From Phycisphaerales bacterium (GTDB lineage: Bacteria; Planctomycetota; Phycisphaerae; Phycisphaerales; UBA1924): DNA of 34,079 bases. The notes below the pieces were generated by a model that worked only from the letters and a program-made list of their open reading frames with translations, had not been told where the DNA came from and made no database searches. The translations under genes were made by a program, and so were the position numbers. Numbering within the stretch: position 1 is the first letter of the stretch; the number at the start of each line of letters is the position of its first letter. Below, in pieces: positions 8,311 to 15,865 of the stretch. The stretch covers positions 1 to 34,079 of the forward strand of contig JAJDDE010000076.1 in the NCBI GenBank assembly GCA_029260475.1. Reading direction: 5' to 3'.

Positions 8311-8899
8311 CACAACCGATGTTGCGCTGGTTCTCGCCGCAGGTCGTGGCACCCGCATGGGTGGCCCCAAAGCACTCATGCACGTCGCGGGCAGTCCTTG
8401 GTGGCGCACGCAAAGCGCCCGCCTCGCCGCCTGGCACATCCCCGCGGTCTGGGTCGTATCTCAGCAGGTCCGCGACGCGCTCACGCCCGAAGGGGATGCG
8501 CCCAACATGATCACCGCTGAACCGGACGCGCCCATGTTCGCGAGCATCGCCGCGGGCCTGCGGCACCTCGCCGATGTGCCTCCCCGCGCCTTGTACCTGC
8601 TGCCGGTTGACGTCCCCGCCTGTTCGCCCGCCTGCATCGCAGCGTTCGGTGCGCACAACACCCGACCTGAAGTCCCAACCGTCAATGGCAAAGGCGGCCA
8701 CCCCGTTCGTCTCCCTTGGCCGTTTATTGAAACTCATATCAGACCGCATCTTACAAGCCCTGATGCACATACAGACGTGCGCCTCGATCATCTCCTCGCC
8801 GATCACGCTGCCCATCGCGAAGTTGGTGACCCCGCAGTCATCACCAACCTCAATACCCCGGAGGCGGTCGAAGTCTGGCTCACAAGTCAGGTACAGTAA
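8297..8899 (+). CDS. mocA: MocA-like molybdenum cofactor cytidylyltransferase
   Basis: A 200-residue nucleotidyltransferase opening with VALVLAAGRGTRMGGPKAL, the NTP-binding signature of the MobA/MocA/IspD group. LLPVDVPACSP supplies the metal-binding Asp region and KGGHPVRLP matches the GHP motif seen in MocA-type enzymes. It would convert Mo-molybdopterin to the cytosine dinucleotide form. No ATG or GTG precedes the NTP-binding motif, so I take the TTG at 8297, which overlaps the XdhC stop and has GAGG at 8284-8287. Sitting directly after xdhC supports a cytidylyl rather than guanylyl role; the nucleotide specificity is inferred from context. Confidence 0.82.
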   Translation: MPPSSTTDVALVLAAGRGTRMGGPKALMHVAGSPWWRTQSARLAAWHIPAVWVVSQQVRDALTPEGDAPNMITAEPDAPMFASIAAGLRHLADVPPRALYLLPVDVPACSPACIAAFGAHNTRPEVPTVNGKGGHPVRLPWPFIETHIRPHLTSPDAHTDVRLDHLLADHAAHREVGDPAVITNLNTPEAVEVWLTSQVQ

Positions 8900-8903
8900 A
8901 CCC

Positions 8904-10259
8904 ATGCAACGCACGCTCGATCACAATCAGCTCGCTCCGCTCCTCGCCAAACTCACCGAGGCCAACCGCGCATACGCGGGTGTCTATCCGGGCGAACCCG
9001 TCGATCGCCAGCCCGTCCACACCGTCTATGGTGGCGCTCAGCTCTTTCGTCGCGACACCGCGAGTCGCCTCGGCAAACTCGCCATCGCGTCGCTTGATGA
9101 GTATGCCCCCGACGCCGACACCTTTGCGAGCCTCCTCGGTATCGGCCCCAGCCTCGGGCCATCCATTTATGAGGCCGTCATTGCCAAACTCCACACCGAG
9201 CCGGTCGAAGACTTCCGTATCGATTTCGAAGATGGTTACGGCGTACGCCCCGAATCGGAAGAAGACCAGTGTGCGGTCCACGCTGCCGAGGAACTCGCGG
9301 CGGGCATGGAGCAAGGCACGCTTCCACCCTTCATCGGCATCCGCATCAAGAACTTCGGTGAAGATACGCTCGAGCGCGGCGTTCGTACGCTCGATCTCTT
9401 CCTTACCGCGCTCACGGCACGAACGAACGGCGCACTCCCTGCCAACTTCGTCGTCATGCTCCCCAAGGTCGTCTCCGAGCATCAGGTCGCGACACTGGTC
9501 GACATCTTCGAGATGTTCGAAGGCGCGGGCGCCTTTCCTCCCGGCTCACTCAAGATGGAGTTCATGGTCGAGACGACCCAGTCCGTTATCGATGAAAACG
9601 GCGCGGTTCCGATCAATCGCTTTGTTCGCGCCGCACGTGGACGCTGTGTCTCAGTCGCCCTGGGCGTGTACGACTACACCGCGAGCATCGGCGTCACCGC
9701 GGGGCACCAGCGCATCGATCACAACGCCTGCGACTTCGCCCGCCATATGATGCAGGTCTCGCTCGGCGGAAGCGGTCTCTATCTTTCCGACGGCGCCACC
9801 AACATCATGCCCGCACCGCCGCACAAGGCCCCGGATGGCGGCGCGCTCAGCGCTGCCGAGGCCCAGGCAAACCGCGACGCCGTCCAGTCTGGCTGGAAGC
9901 TTCACTTCCAACACTGTCGCCGTTCGCTCGAGCACGGGTACTACCAGGGTTGGGATCTCAATCCAGCCCAGCTCCCCACGCGCTACGCCGCACTGTATTC
10001 CTATTTCTGGGAATCGCTGCCCGGGGCGACCCAACGGCTCAGCAACTTCGTCGAAAAAGTGGCCCGCGCCACGATCGCTGGAGGCGGCGTGTTCGACGAC
10101 GCCGCAACCGCCCAGGGCCTGCTCACGTTTTTCATCCAGGGCTTGCGGCGTCGCGCCATCACCGAAGATCAGGTACGCGCCACCGGACTCACCGTCGACG
10201 AAATCCGAATGCGATCGTTCCTCGAAATCGTCAAGCATCGCGGGCTGTTGGATTCCTAG
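8904..10259 (+). CDS. DUF6986-like protein, HpcH/HpaI aldolase / citrate lyase fold
   Basis: A 451-residue protein that I place with the DUF6986 group of the HpcH/HpaI aldolase-citrate lyase superfamily. FRIDFEDGYG near residue 105 resembles the DxEDG metal-site strand. KMEFMVETTQS near residue 217 resembles the strand carrying the second acidic metal ligand. ARGRCVSVALGVYDYTAS near residue 245 fits the barrel core. Known relatives cleave or form C-C bonds using acyl-CoA, pyruvate or glyoxylate. It starts 4 nt after mocA and ends only 5 nt from the convergent uricase stop, so it belongs to the purine cluster. A role in handling glyoxylate or ureidoglycolate is attractive but unproven. Superfamily placement is good; the reaction is unknown. 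Confidence 0.78.
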   Translation: MQRTLDHNQLAPLLAKLTEANRAYAGVYPGEPVDRQPVHTVYGGAQLFRRDTASRLGKLAIASLDEYAPDADTFASLLGIGPSLGPSIYEAVIAKLHTEPVEDFRIDFEDGYGVRPESEEDQCAVHAAEELAAGMEQGTLPPFIGIRIKNFGEDTLERGVRTLDLFLTALTARTNGALPANFVVMLPKVVSEHQVATLVDIFEMFEGAGAFPPGSLKMEFMVETTQSVIDENGAVPINRFVRAARGRCVSVALGVYDYTASIGVTAGHQRIDHNACDFARHMMQVSLGGSGLYLSDGATNIMPAPPHKAPDGGALSAAEAQANRDAVQSGWKLHFQHCRRSLEHGYYQGWDLNPAQLPTRYAALYSYFWESLPGATQRLSNFVEKVARATIAGGGVFDDAATAQGLLTFFIQGLRRRAITEDQVRATGLTVDEIRMRSFLEIVKHRGLLDS

Positions 10260-10264
10260 CGCTG

Positions 10265-11104
10265 CTATCGCCTCACGGTCGCCTCGATCATGCCGTGCGG
10301 CTCATCGATCGGCAGGAAAATCTCGTTGTCGTTCGGCATTCCGAATGGCGACAAGTCGACAAGCAAGTTGTGATTGTTGGGCATTGCTAGATCAATAGCA
10401 TCGATCGATGCGCAGGCTCCAAGCGCGGCTTCGCCCATTGCAAACAGTGTGTGCTGGACTGACAAGCTGTCATGTTTCGCGAACGTCTCAAGCAGCGCCT
10501 TGCGAATTGCGCACCGCGCATCGTTGAAATCGGCATCAGTACCAAGCGCCCATGTGGCTGTCACCGATGTCCCAAAGAGGCGGTCGTCCGCGTCTTTGAG
10601 TGTCGTAAATTTGTCCCGCATGAAATCTGAAAAACCCGACTGCGTCGTCTTCAGGATCATCCAGTCGTCGATACCCGAGGTGATCCTCGCGCCTTCGCGA
10701 CCAACCACCGCGGCGCACGTCGCGGTCTCGGGCCCAACACGTTGGAAACTGTGATCGTGTGCCACACCTCCAACTTCCATCCGCTCCCACTGCACCTGCG
10801 AAATATCGATATGCGCTTCTGCGATATGCTTGCTCGTCGAAACGAAGTGCCGCCCGAGATGCAGCGCGAATGCTTCGATCGAAGACATCGGGTGATCTTT
10901 GGCGAGCGCGTATACGGTGTTCTTCATCGTGTCCGTGGGGAGCACGCCGGTGTTGTCTGCCTTGGTGTGGGCCGCATCAAAGTCACCCTCAAGCCCGATC
11001 TTCACCGTCAGTTCGCGAACACTGTGCTTCGCCCCATCCCGAAACACCTTCAGCACGCGCACCCGCGACTTGCCATACCGATTCCATCCAAGCGATGCGG
11101 CCAT
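10265..11104 (-). CDS. pucL: Uricase (factor-independent urate hydroxylase)
   Basis: A 279-residue cofactor-free urate oxidase that converts urate and O2 to 5-hydroxyisourate and H2O2. Both tunnel-fold signatures are present: ADNTGVLPTDTMKNTVYALA near residues 49-68, with the catalytic Thr of the PTDT motif (Thr57), and MPNNHNLLVDLSPFG near residues 241-255, with the active-site Asn/His pair (His about 245). Lys12 in YGKSRVRV matches the conserved catalytic Lys. It is the last gene of a five-gene minus-strand operon, 3 nt after uraH. It is unfused, unlike Bacillus PucL, because the OHCU decarboxylase is a separate gene here. Confidence 0.97.
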   Translation of the reverse strand: MAASLGWNRYGKSRVRVLKVFRDGAKHSVRELTVKIGLEGDFDAAHTKADNTGVLPTDTMKNTVYALAKDHPMSSIEAFALHLGRHFVSTSKHIAEAHIDISQVQWERMEVGGVAHDHSFQRVGPETATCAAVVGREGARITSGIDDWMILKTTQSGFSDFMRDKFTTLKDADDRLFGTSVTATWALGTDADFNDARCAIRKALLETFAKHDSLSVQHTLFAMGEAALGACASIDAIDLAMPNNHNLLVDLSPFGMPNDNEIFLPIDEPHGMIEATVRR

Positions 11105-11107
11105 CTC

Positions 11108-11449
11108 TTAACTCCCTCGATAGGTTGAATACCCAAACGGACTCAGGAGCAACGGTACGTGGTAGTGCTCCTCCGCGCGCGCAATCTCAAAGACAATCTC
11201 AACGAACGGATAAAAGCTCGTCGCGCCCTGTGCACGGAAATACTCCGCAACGTCGAACCGAAGCCGATGCACCGCCGCCTGCAATGGGCCGGCATCGGCG
11301 AAACCTTCGACGCGTCCGTCCGCATCCGTGAACGCCCGCCCAAGCTCCTGCCAGTTTCCGTCCTCGTTTACGCGCTCGAGCGCCACCGGCACCTCGGCTG
11401 CCGGCCGGCCGCGCGAGATGTCCAATATGTGTGTCGAAATCCGACCCAT
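11108..11449 (-). CDS. uraH: 5-hydroxyisourate hydrolase (transthyretin-related)
   Basis: A 113-residue transthyretin-like enzyme that hydrolyses 5-hydroxyisourate to OHCU. RISTHILDISRGRPA at the N-terminus and the C-terminal SPFGYSTYRGS tetrapeptide-type signature (YRGS) are diagnostic and include the active-site His, Arg and Ser residues. HYHVPLLLSP carries the third conserved His. The ATG at 11449 shares its A with the uraD stop (TGATG). An in-frame TTG one codon upstream is possible. The length is typical for bacterial UraH without a signal peptide, so it is cytoplasmic. Confidence 0.96.
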   Translation of the reverse strand: MGRISTHILDISRGRPAAEVPVALERVNEDGNWQELGRAFTDADGRVEGFADAGPLQAAVHRLRFDVAEYFRAQGATSFYPFVEIVFEIARAEEHYHVPLLLSPFGYSTYRGS

Positions 11450-11949
11450 CAATCCACCAGCTTCCCAAGACGCAGTCTCGTGATCAAGGCCTGCTGCTCC
11501 GTTGCGATCTTCATTTCCTTCGCGGGAGTGTTCCCGAGGCGCTCCTGCAGATTCTTCAGCATCTCTGCCGCCGACTTCCCGGTCGCGCAGATCAAGAATA
11601 CATGGCCGAACCTGTCCTCGTACGCCCGGTTCCCCTCGAGCAGCGCCGCCTCAACATCTGAGGTTGCCTGTGCCATCCCCACCTGCTCCTTTGACGACCA
11701 CCGCGACGTCGAAGCGTGCTTCGCGCCCGCGCGCTCGCCGATTCGCGGATGACCCGCAAACGCCTCGAGCCAGTCCGCTTCACCGAGTGCAAACCAAATC
11801 GCATCCGCTTTCTGTACGACCTCTTCGTCTGAGGCGAAGGGGCGTGCGCTGATCATCTGGGTTGCCCACGCGATCGAGGCGCAACACTTCAACAATGCTT
11901 CCCGCGCCGTGTCGGCATCTGCACCGTTCAAGAATCGCGCGATCGCCAT
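11449..11949 (-). CDS. uraD: OHCU decarboxylase
   Basis: A 166-residue helical enzyme that decarboxylates 2-oxo-4-hydroxy-4-carboxy-5-ureidoimidazoline to S-allantoin. The family motif GHPRIGER lies near residues 66-73 and supplies the catalytic His. The second half has NRAYEDRFGHVFLICATGKS, the other strongly conserved block. I take the ATG at 11949, which overlaps the allantoicase stop as TGATG; a GTG one codon upstream is equally in frame. It is encoded between allantoicase and uraH, in reverse of pathway order. Confidence 0.96.
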   Translation of the reverse strand: MAIARFLNGADADTAREALLKCCASIAWATQMISARPFASDEEVVQKADAIWFALGEADWLEAFAGHPRIGERAGAKHASTSRWSSKEQVGMAQATSDVEAALLEGNRAYEDRFGHVFLICATGKSAAEMLKNLQERLGNTPAKEMKIATEQQALITRLRLGKLVD

Positions 11950-12950
11950 CACACCGGCCGCCCAAAGACCCGCAGTCGGCTCACGCCGCCGTCCGGATGG
12001 ATGTTCAACCGCACATGCGTTGCAGGACCTTGGTCCACCAATTCCCCGTCGAACGAACGCTCTTCATGCGCGTTGAGCTTGGTCTCTCCGAGCAATGCCC
12101 GCCACGCGGGTCCGCCTTCTGCGTTCGGGACGAGCATCGCGCTCGTCGCACCCTCTGCATCACAGACTTCGATGTCACACGAATCCGGGTAGTTGCCCTT
12201 GAAGTGATTCGTATCAACAACCACCCGCTCGATCACGCCTCGACGCCCAAGCCGCAACACGACCCAGTCATAGCCCGGGCCCCGCCTGCGCTTTGTCTCC
12301 CATCCATCTCCCATATGGTCGGATCGCCCCGGCATGATCAAGTTCCTTGGCTCGGAGAAGAACGCGTCTGAACATCCCATTGGCTGGCCGCCATGCTCAA
12401 CCGCTGCCAAATCACACACCGATGACGCCGACACAATCGACGCCCAGTCCGCCGCCACCTCGCCCCACACACGAAACCGCGCGACCCCGCCATCCGGGTG
12501 GATGTTCAGCCGTACATGCGTCGTCCGCGCATCCCCGGTAACCGGAATCACGTTCTCAAAGTGCGCTTCGATCGGCGTCTTGCCAAGCAGCACACCCCAC
12601 GCCGCCTCCGCAAACGCCTCGTCCGGCGCATCCGTCGCAAGTTCACACCGATCGATCGAGACCGATTCCGGGGCATTGCCGCGGAAGTGATTCGTATCCA
12701 CCGTGACCCCGCGCACAATCCCCGGCAAGCCAAGCTTGATGACGCAACGGTCATGCCCCGGCGTCCTCCGCCGGCGCGACTCCCACCCGTCCATCCACTT
12801 CCCGCGCTCCGTGTACTTGTCCGCCAGAAAGATCCCTCGCCCCGGTTTGAGCAGATTCTCTTTCTCCGCGAAGAAGTCATCGTTCGCGAACAGCGCGCGT
12901 CCACCAACCCGTTCCGCCGCGAGGTCTATCAACTCAGTAAACGAACTCAT
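11949..12950 (-). CDS. alc: Allantoicase
   Basis: A 333-residue allantoicase that splits allantoate into ureidoglycolate and urea. It is built of two repeats of the allantoicase domain. The first has DGWESRRRRTPGHDRCVIKL near residues 54-73 and THVRLNIHPDGGVARFRVWG. The second has GDGWETKRRRGPGYDWVVLRL and THVRLNIHPDGGVSRLRVFG. Each also has a VDTNHF(R/K)GN motif. The internal duplication is plain by eye. It starts with GGAGGTGTC before an ATG that overlaps the allantoinase stop (ATGA). Its urea-forming chemistry means ammonia release would need urease, which is not in the window. Confidence 0.97.
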   Translation of the reverse strand: MSSFTELIDLAAERVGGRALFANDDFFAEKENLLKPGRGIFLADKYTERGKWMDGWESRRRRTPGHDRCVIKLGLPGIVRGVTVDTNHFRGNAPESVSIDRCELATDAPDEAFAEAAWGVLLGKTPIEAHFENVIPVTGDARTTHVRLNIHPDGGVARFRVWGEVAADWASIVSASSVCDLAAVEHGGQPMGCSDAFFSEPRNLIMPGRSDHMGDGWETKRRRGPGYDWVVLRLGRRGVIERVVVDTNHFKGNYPDSCDIEVCDAEGATSAMLVPNAEGGPAWRALLGETKLNAHEERSFDGELVDQGPATHVRLNIHPDGGVSRLRVFGRPV

Positions 12951-14299
12951 GACACCTCCCGATTGATCAACCGCCCATGCGTCGGGTGGATGCGCCCTTC
13001 GCGATAGACCTCAACACCCCGCACAAACGTCGACTCCACAACCCCGCGAAGCGTCATACCCTCATACGCCGTGAGCGCGTGCCTGTGCTCGAGCGATGCT
13101 CCGCGCACCTTAAACGATTCCTCGGGGTGCCACACAACCAGATCCGCATCATACCCGGGCGCGATCTGCCCCTTCCGATCTCCGAGCCCTGCCAACTGCG
13201 CTGGTGCTGCACACAACCACCGCGCGATCTCACCCAGCCCAAATCCACGGAACGACGCTCCGGTCCATGCCGCTGCAAGCCCCAATTGCAACGATGTGAT
13301 CCCGCCCCACGCCGCTCCAAAGTCGCCGCTCTCCAAACACTTGCCTGCGACCGGTGAAGGAGAGTGATCCGACGCGATCAAATCCAATGAACCATCCTTG
13401 AGCCCCTGCCAAAGCCGCTCTCGATGCTCGCGCTCGCGGATTGGGGGTGCACACTTGAACTGTGTCCCGCCGCTCGGCACATCTTCCGCCGCAAACGTCA
13501 GATAGTGTTGGCACGTTTCTGCCGAAATCGCGATCCCGCGCGCCTTCGCTGTTGCGATGAGTGCTGTCGCATCGCCGTCAGCAACGTGCACAACATGCAC
13601 GCGCAGGCCCGTCTGCTCACTCACGCGGATCAGCATCTCAATTGCGCTGCGCTCCGCGGCTGCGGGTCGTGTCGAAAGATACGCCGCATATGACTGCTCG
13701 TGCCCTCGTTCAATCGACGGCGCTTCTGCAAGAACCGCCGGATCCTCCGCGTGCACGAGCAGCGGCAAACCCGCGGCGACCAACACCGGTGCCGCTGCCC
13801 GGATGTCACTCTCTTGCGCATTCTCGAACTCATCGACACCCGAGGGGCTCAGGAAGCACTTGAACCCGAGCACCCCGCCATCGATCAACCCAGGCAGTTC
13901 ATTGATGTTCCCCGGCACCACTCCGCCCCAAAGCCCAACATCGACGCTGCACTTCTCCATTGCTGCGCTTCGCTTCGCCGCCAGGCCCGCGACCGTTGTC
14001 GTCGCCGGAACACTGTTGAGTGGCATATCAACAAGCGTCGTCACACCGCCCGCAGCGGCGGCGCGAGTGGCCGTCTCAAACCCCTCCCAATCCGCACGCC
14101 CCGGCTCATTGATATGGACATGCGTATCGACAACGCCAGCCATGACGACCGCATCAGCAACGTCAACGATGCGATCCGCATTCCCCGCCCCGTCGCGCAC
14201 CCCTTCAATCGTACCGCCCTTGCACAGAACCCACCCCGGGCGCACTCCACGCGGTGTCACGATCCGCGAACTCCCTATCGCCAGTGTTGCTGTGCTCAT
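12947..14299 (-). CDS. allB: Allantoinase
   Basis: A 450-residue cyclic amidohydrolase that opens allantoin to allantoate. GVVDTHVHINEPGRADWEGF near residues 57-76 gives the first metal ligands (HVH). GFKCFLSPSG contains the Lys that is usually carbamylated. VHAEDP, HVVHVA and ASDHSPS supply the remaining His and Asp ligands. DMPLNSVPATT is a typical allantoinase motif rather than a dihydroorotase one. I start at the ATG at 14299 (STATLAIGSSRIVTPRG). The frame stays open to 14461 but that sequence looks unrelated. It is first in the operon allB-alc-uraD-uraH-pucL, each junction overlapping or within 3 nt. No clear Shine-Dalgarno precedes this ATG. Confidence 0.95.
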   Translation of the reverse strand: MSTATLAIGSSRIVTPRGVRPGWVLCKGGTIEGVRDGAGNADRIVDVADAVVMAGVVDTHVHINEPGRADWEGFETATRAAAAGGVTTLVDMPLNSVPATTTVAGLAAKRSAAMEKCSVDVGLWGGVVPGNINELPGLIDGGVLGFKCFLSPSGVDEFENAQESDIRAAAPVLVAAGLPLLVHAEDPAVLAEAPSIERGHEQSYAAYLSTRPAAAERSAIEMLIRVSEQTGLRVHVVHVADGDATALIATAKARGIAISAETCQHYLTFAAEDVPSGGTQFKCAPPIREREHRERLWQGLKDGSLDLIASDHSPSPVAGKCLESGDFGAAWGGITSLQLGLAAAWTGASFRGFGLGEIARWLCAAPAQLAGLGDRKGQIAPGYDADLVVWHPEESFKVRGASLEHRHALTAYEGMTLRGVVESTFVRGVEVYREGRIHPTHGRLINREVS

Positions 14300-14605
14300 G
14301 CGGCGAAAGCATACGCCAGACCGCCATCGCGCCGGTGCCAACTCCGTCAAGCGGCGGGTCATCCCGTGCTGGTCGAGCAGCCATTTGCGCCGCCTCCTGA
14401 CGGCGCTCTCAAAGACCAATCCGGCCTCATTTCGTGCGGCGCACTTCCGTGGCGGCCTCAAGTACCCCCCCTCGAAGCATGCCCATCACGCGACAACAAG
14501 CACATCAACATGCGACGTCCCGATTGCGCATCTCCTGGAAACGGATGCCGGCGACTCTCGGTGTCATACGTTCACCCCTCACGTGGGGCCGCTACTCCCC
14601 CACAC
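14300..14605. other. 306-nt gap between moaA and allB
   Basis: No gene is recognisable on either strand. On the minus strand the allB frame is open back to 14461, and a second frame has GGAGG followed by an ATG (MAARPARDD...) that runs into the allB start in another phase; neither translation resembles a known protein. A promoter for the allantoin operon would be expected here, but I could not identify one with confidence. moaA could also read through into allB. Confidence 0.4.
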
Positions 14606-15667
14606 TCATCCGCCGAGGGAATTCATTGCCACGTTGGGCCGGCGGAAACGATCGGTGCCGATGCCGTGACCGGACTGCTTGCGCCAGACCGCATCCAGGA
14701 TCTCGTCCTTGATCTTCGGATCATCTGCCCCCGAACGGAGGAGCTGCATGAGATCTCCTTCCGTGGATCCGAATAGACAGGGGCGGATCGATCCGTCGGC
14801 GCTGATCCGCAATCTGTTGCACGCTCCGCAGAACGTGCGGGTAATGGGCGCGACCAAGCCGATCCTTCCCGGCGAGCCGTCCGCAAACTCGTACAGCTCG
14901 GAAGTGCTGCTCTTGCTCGCCCGCCCGATCGGCCGCAATGGGTACACCTCATGAATCATGTCATGCGTTTGTGCCGCCGAGATAAACGAGTTGCTCGTCC
15001 ATTTCCCCCCGCCGTCGAGGGGCATGAACTCGATGAAACGCATATCAACCCGGTGGGCCCGTGCCAGCCCCGCTAAGGGCACGGCCTGGCTGTCGTTGAG
15101 CCCCGGGAGGAGCACCGCGTTCAGCTTGGTTTCGCGATACCCCATCGCGATTGCCGCATCGACCCCCTCCATCACCCTGGCGACAGACGACGTGCTGCGC
15201 GTCAGCTCTCGGAACAGCTCTTCCTCTGCGGCGTCGATGCTCACGGTGATCCGATCGAGCCCGAGCCGCCGCCAACGCTCGAGCCTGTCGGGCGTGAGCA
15301 ACGAGCCGTTGGTGGTCATCGCCAGGTCATCGATATCAAGCCGCGCGATACGCTCGATGATCTCATCGAGGTCCGCTCGCGCGGTGGGCTCCCCTCCGGT
15401 CAGACGGACTTTGCGTACCCCCAGCTCCGTACACACGCGAGCAACGCGCTCGAGTTCGATCGCGCTCAGCAGAGAATCGCCGGGAAGGAATCGCTGATCG
15501 GGTTCCATGCAGTACACACAGCGGAAATTGCACCGATCGGTCACACTCAATCGTAAATCATGGACCACCCTCCCGTGCGCATCACGGATGTGATCGCGAC
15601 CCGCCCGTCGTGCAACAGCAGTCCGAGTCCTGGCTCGACCGAAGATGGGGAGTTGGATGTTGTTCAT
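14606..15667 (-). CDS. moaA: GTP 3',8-cyclase MoaA
   Basis: A 353-residue radical-SAM enzyme for the first step of molybdenum-cofactor synthesis, which with MoaC converts GTP to cPMP. The SAM [4Fe-4S] motif is CNFRCVYC with Cys46, Cys50 and Cys53. The second cluster lies in TFCGACNRLRIS...RPCLFGS near residue 290. KVRLTGGEPTARADL is the conserved SAM-binding loop. The C-terminus MNSLGG retains the Gly-Gly tail MoaA inserts into its active site. I take the ATG at 15667; a GTG two codons upstream is the alternative. It is the only molybdenum gene on the minus strand, divergent from the CMD-moaD operon. Confidence 0.96.
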   Translation of the reverse strand: MNNIQLPIFGRARTRTAVARRAGRDHIRDAHGRVVHDLRLSVTDRCNFRCVYCMEPDQRFLPGDSLLSAIELERVARVCTELGVRKVRLTGGEPTARADLDEIIERIARLDIDDLAMTTNGSLLTPDRLERWRRLGLDRITVSIDAAEEELFRELTRSTSSVARVMEGVDAAIAMGYRETKLNAVLLPGLNDSQAVPLAGLARAHRVDMRFIEFMPLDGGGKWTSNSFISAAQTHDMIHEVYPLRPIGRASKSSTSELYEFADGSPGRIGLVAPITRTFCGACNRLRISADGSIRPCLFGSTEGDLMQLLRSGADDPKIKDEILDAVWRKQSGHGIGTDRFRRPNVAMNSLGG

Positions 15668-15790
15668 GGACACAATCGGGCGCTCGCATTCGATTCGATT
15701 GTAGCCTCAGCGCCCGGTGCCACGCCCCGCAGTGCCGCGACGACCAGCACGATACCCACGGCGGGATGAACGGCTACTGTGATCTCAGCC

Positions 15791-15865
15791 ATGGCCCTCA
15801 AAGTCGCCATCCCGATCTTCACGAACAAGGTGGGCCTGCACATCAAGGAGGGGCGAGTTGACTGA
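15791..15865 (+). CDS. Small ORF (24 aa) overlapping the CMD-MoaD start; possible leader or NifX-like remnant
   Basis: ATG at 15791 to TGA at 15863-15865 encodes ALKVAIPIFTNKVGLHIKEG... after the Met. The opening KVAIPIF.NKV resembles the first strand of NifX/NifB-type iron-molybdenum cofactor-binding proteins, but only about 15 residues remain. Its end overlaps the next gene's TTG start, and the strong ribosome site of that gene lies within it. It could be a truncated gene, a leader peptide for translational coupling, or chance. I cannot tell whether it is translated. Confidence 0.3.
   Translation: MALKVAIPIFTNKVGLHIKEGRVD
15845..15853 (+). promoter_or_regulatory. Strong ribosome binding site before a TTG start
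   Basis: AAGGAGGGG lies 4 nt before the TTG at 15858. It is the best Shine-Dalgarno in the region and is the reason for accepting a TTG as the start of the CMD-MoaD fusion. Confidence 0.75.

Noticed and set aside
14300-14461. Longer allantoinase start at 14461
   Set aside because: The added 54 residues are Arg-rich with no similarity to allantoinase; the family-like start is at 14299.
13557-14776. Plus-strand open frames across allB and the gap before moaA
   Set aside because: They are antisense to allantoinase and MoaA, are Arg/Ser/Pro-rich and have no motif.
15668-15790. Molybdenum-cofactor riboswitch upstream of moaA or CMD-moaD
   Set aside because: The divergent gap is only about 120 nt and I could not fold a structure matching the known Moco element.
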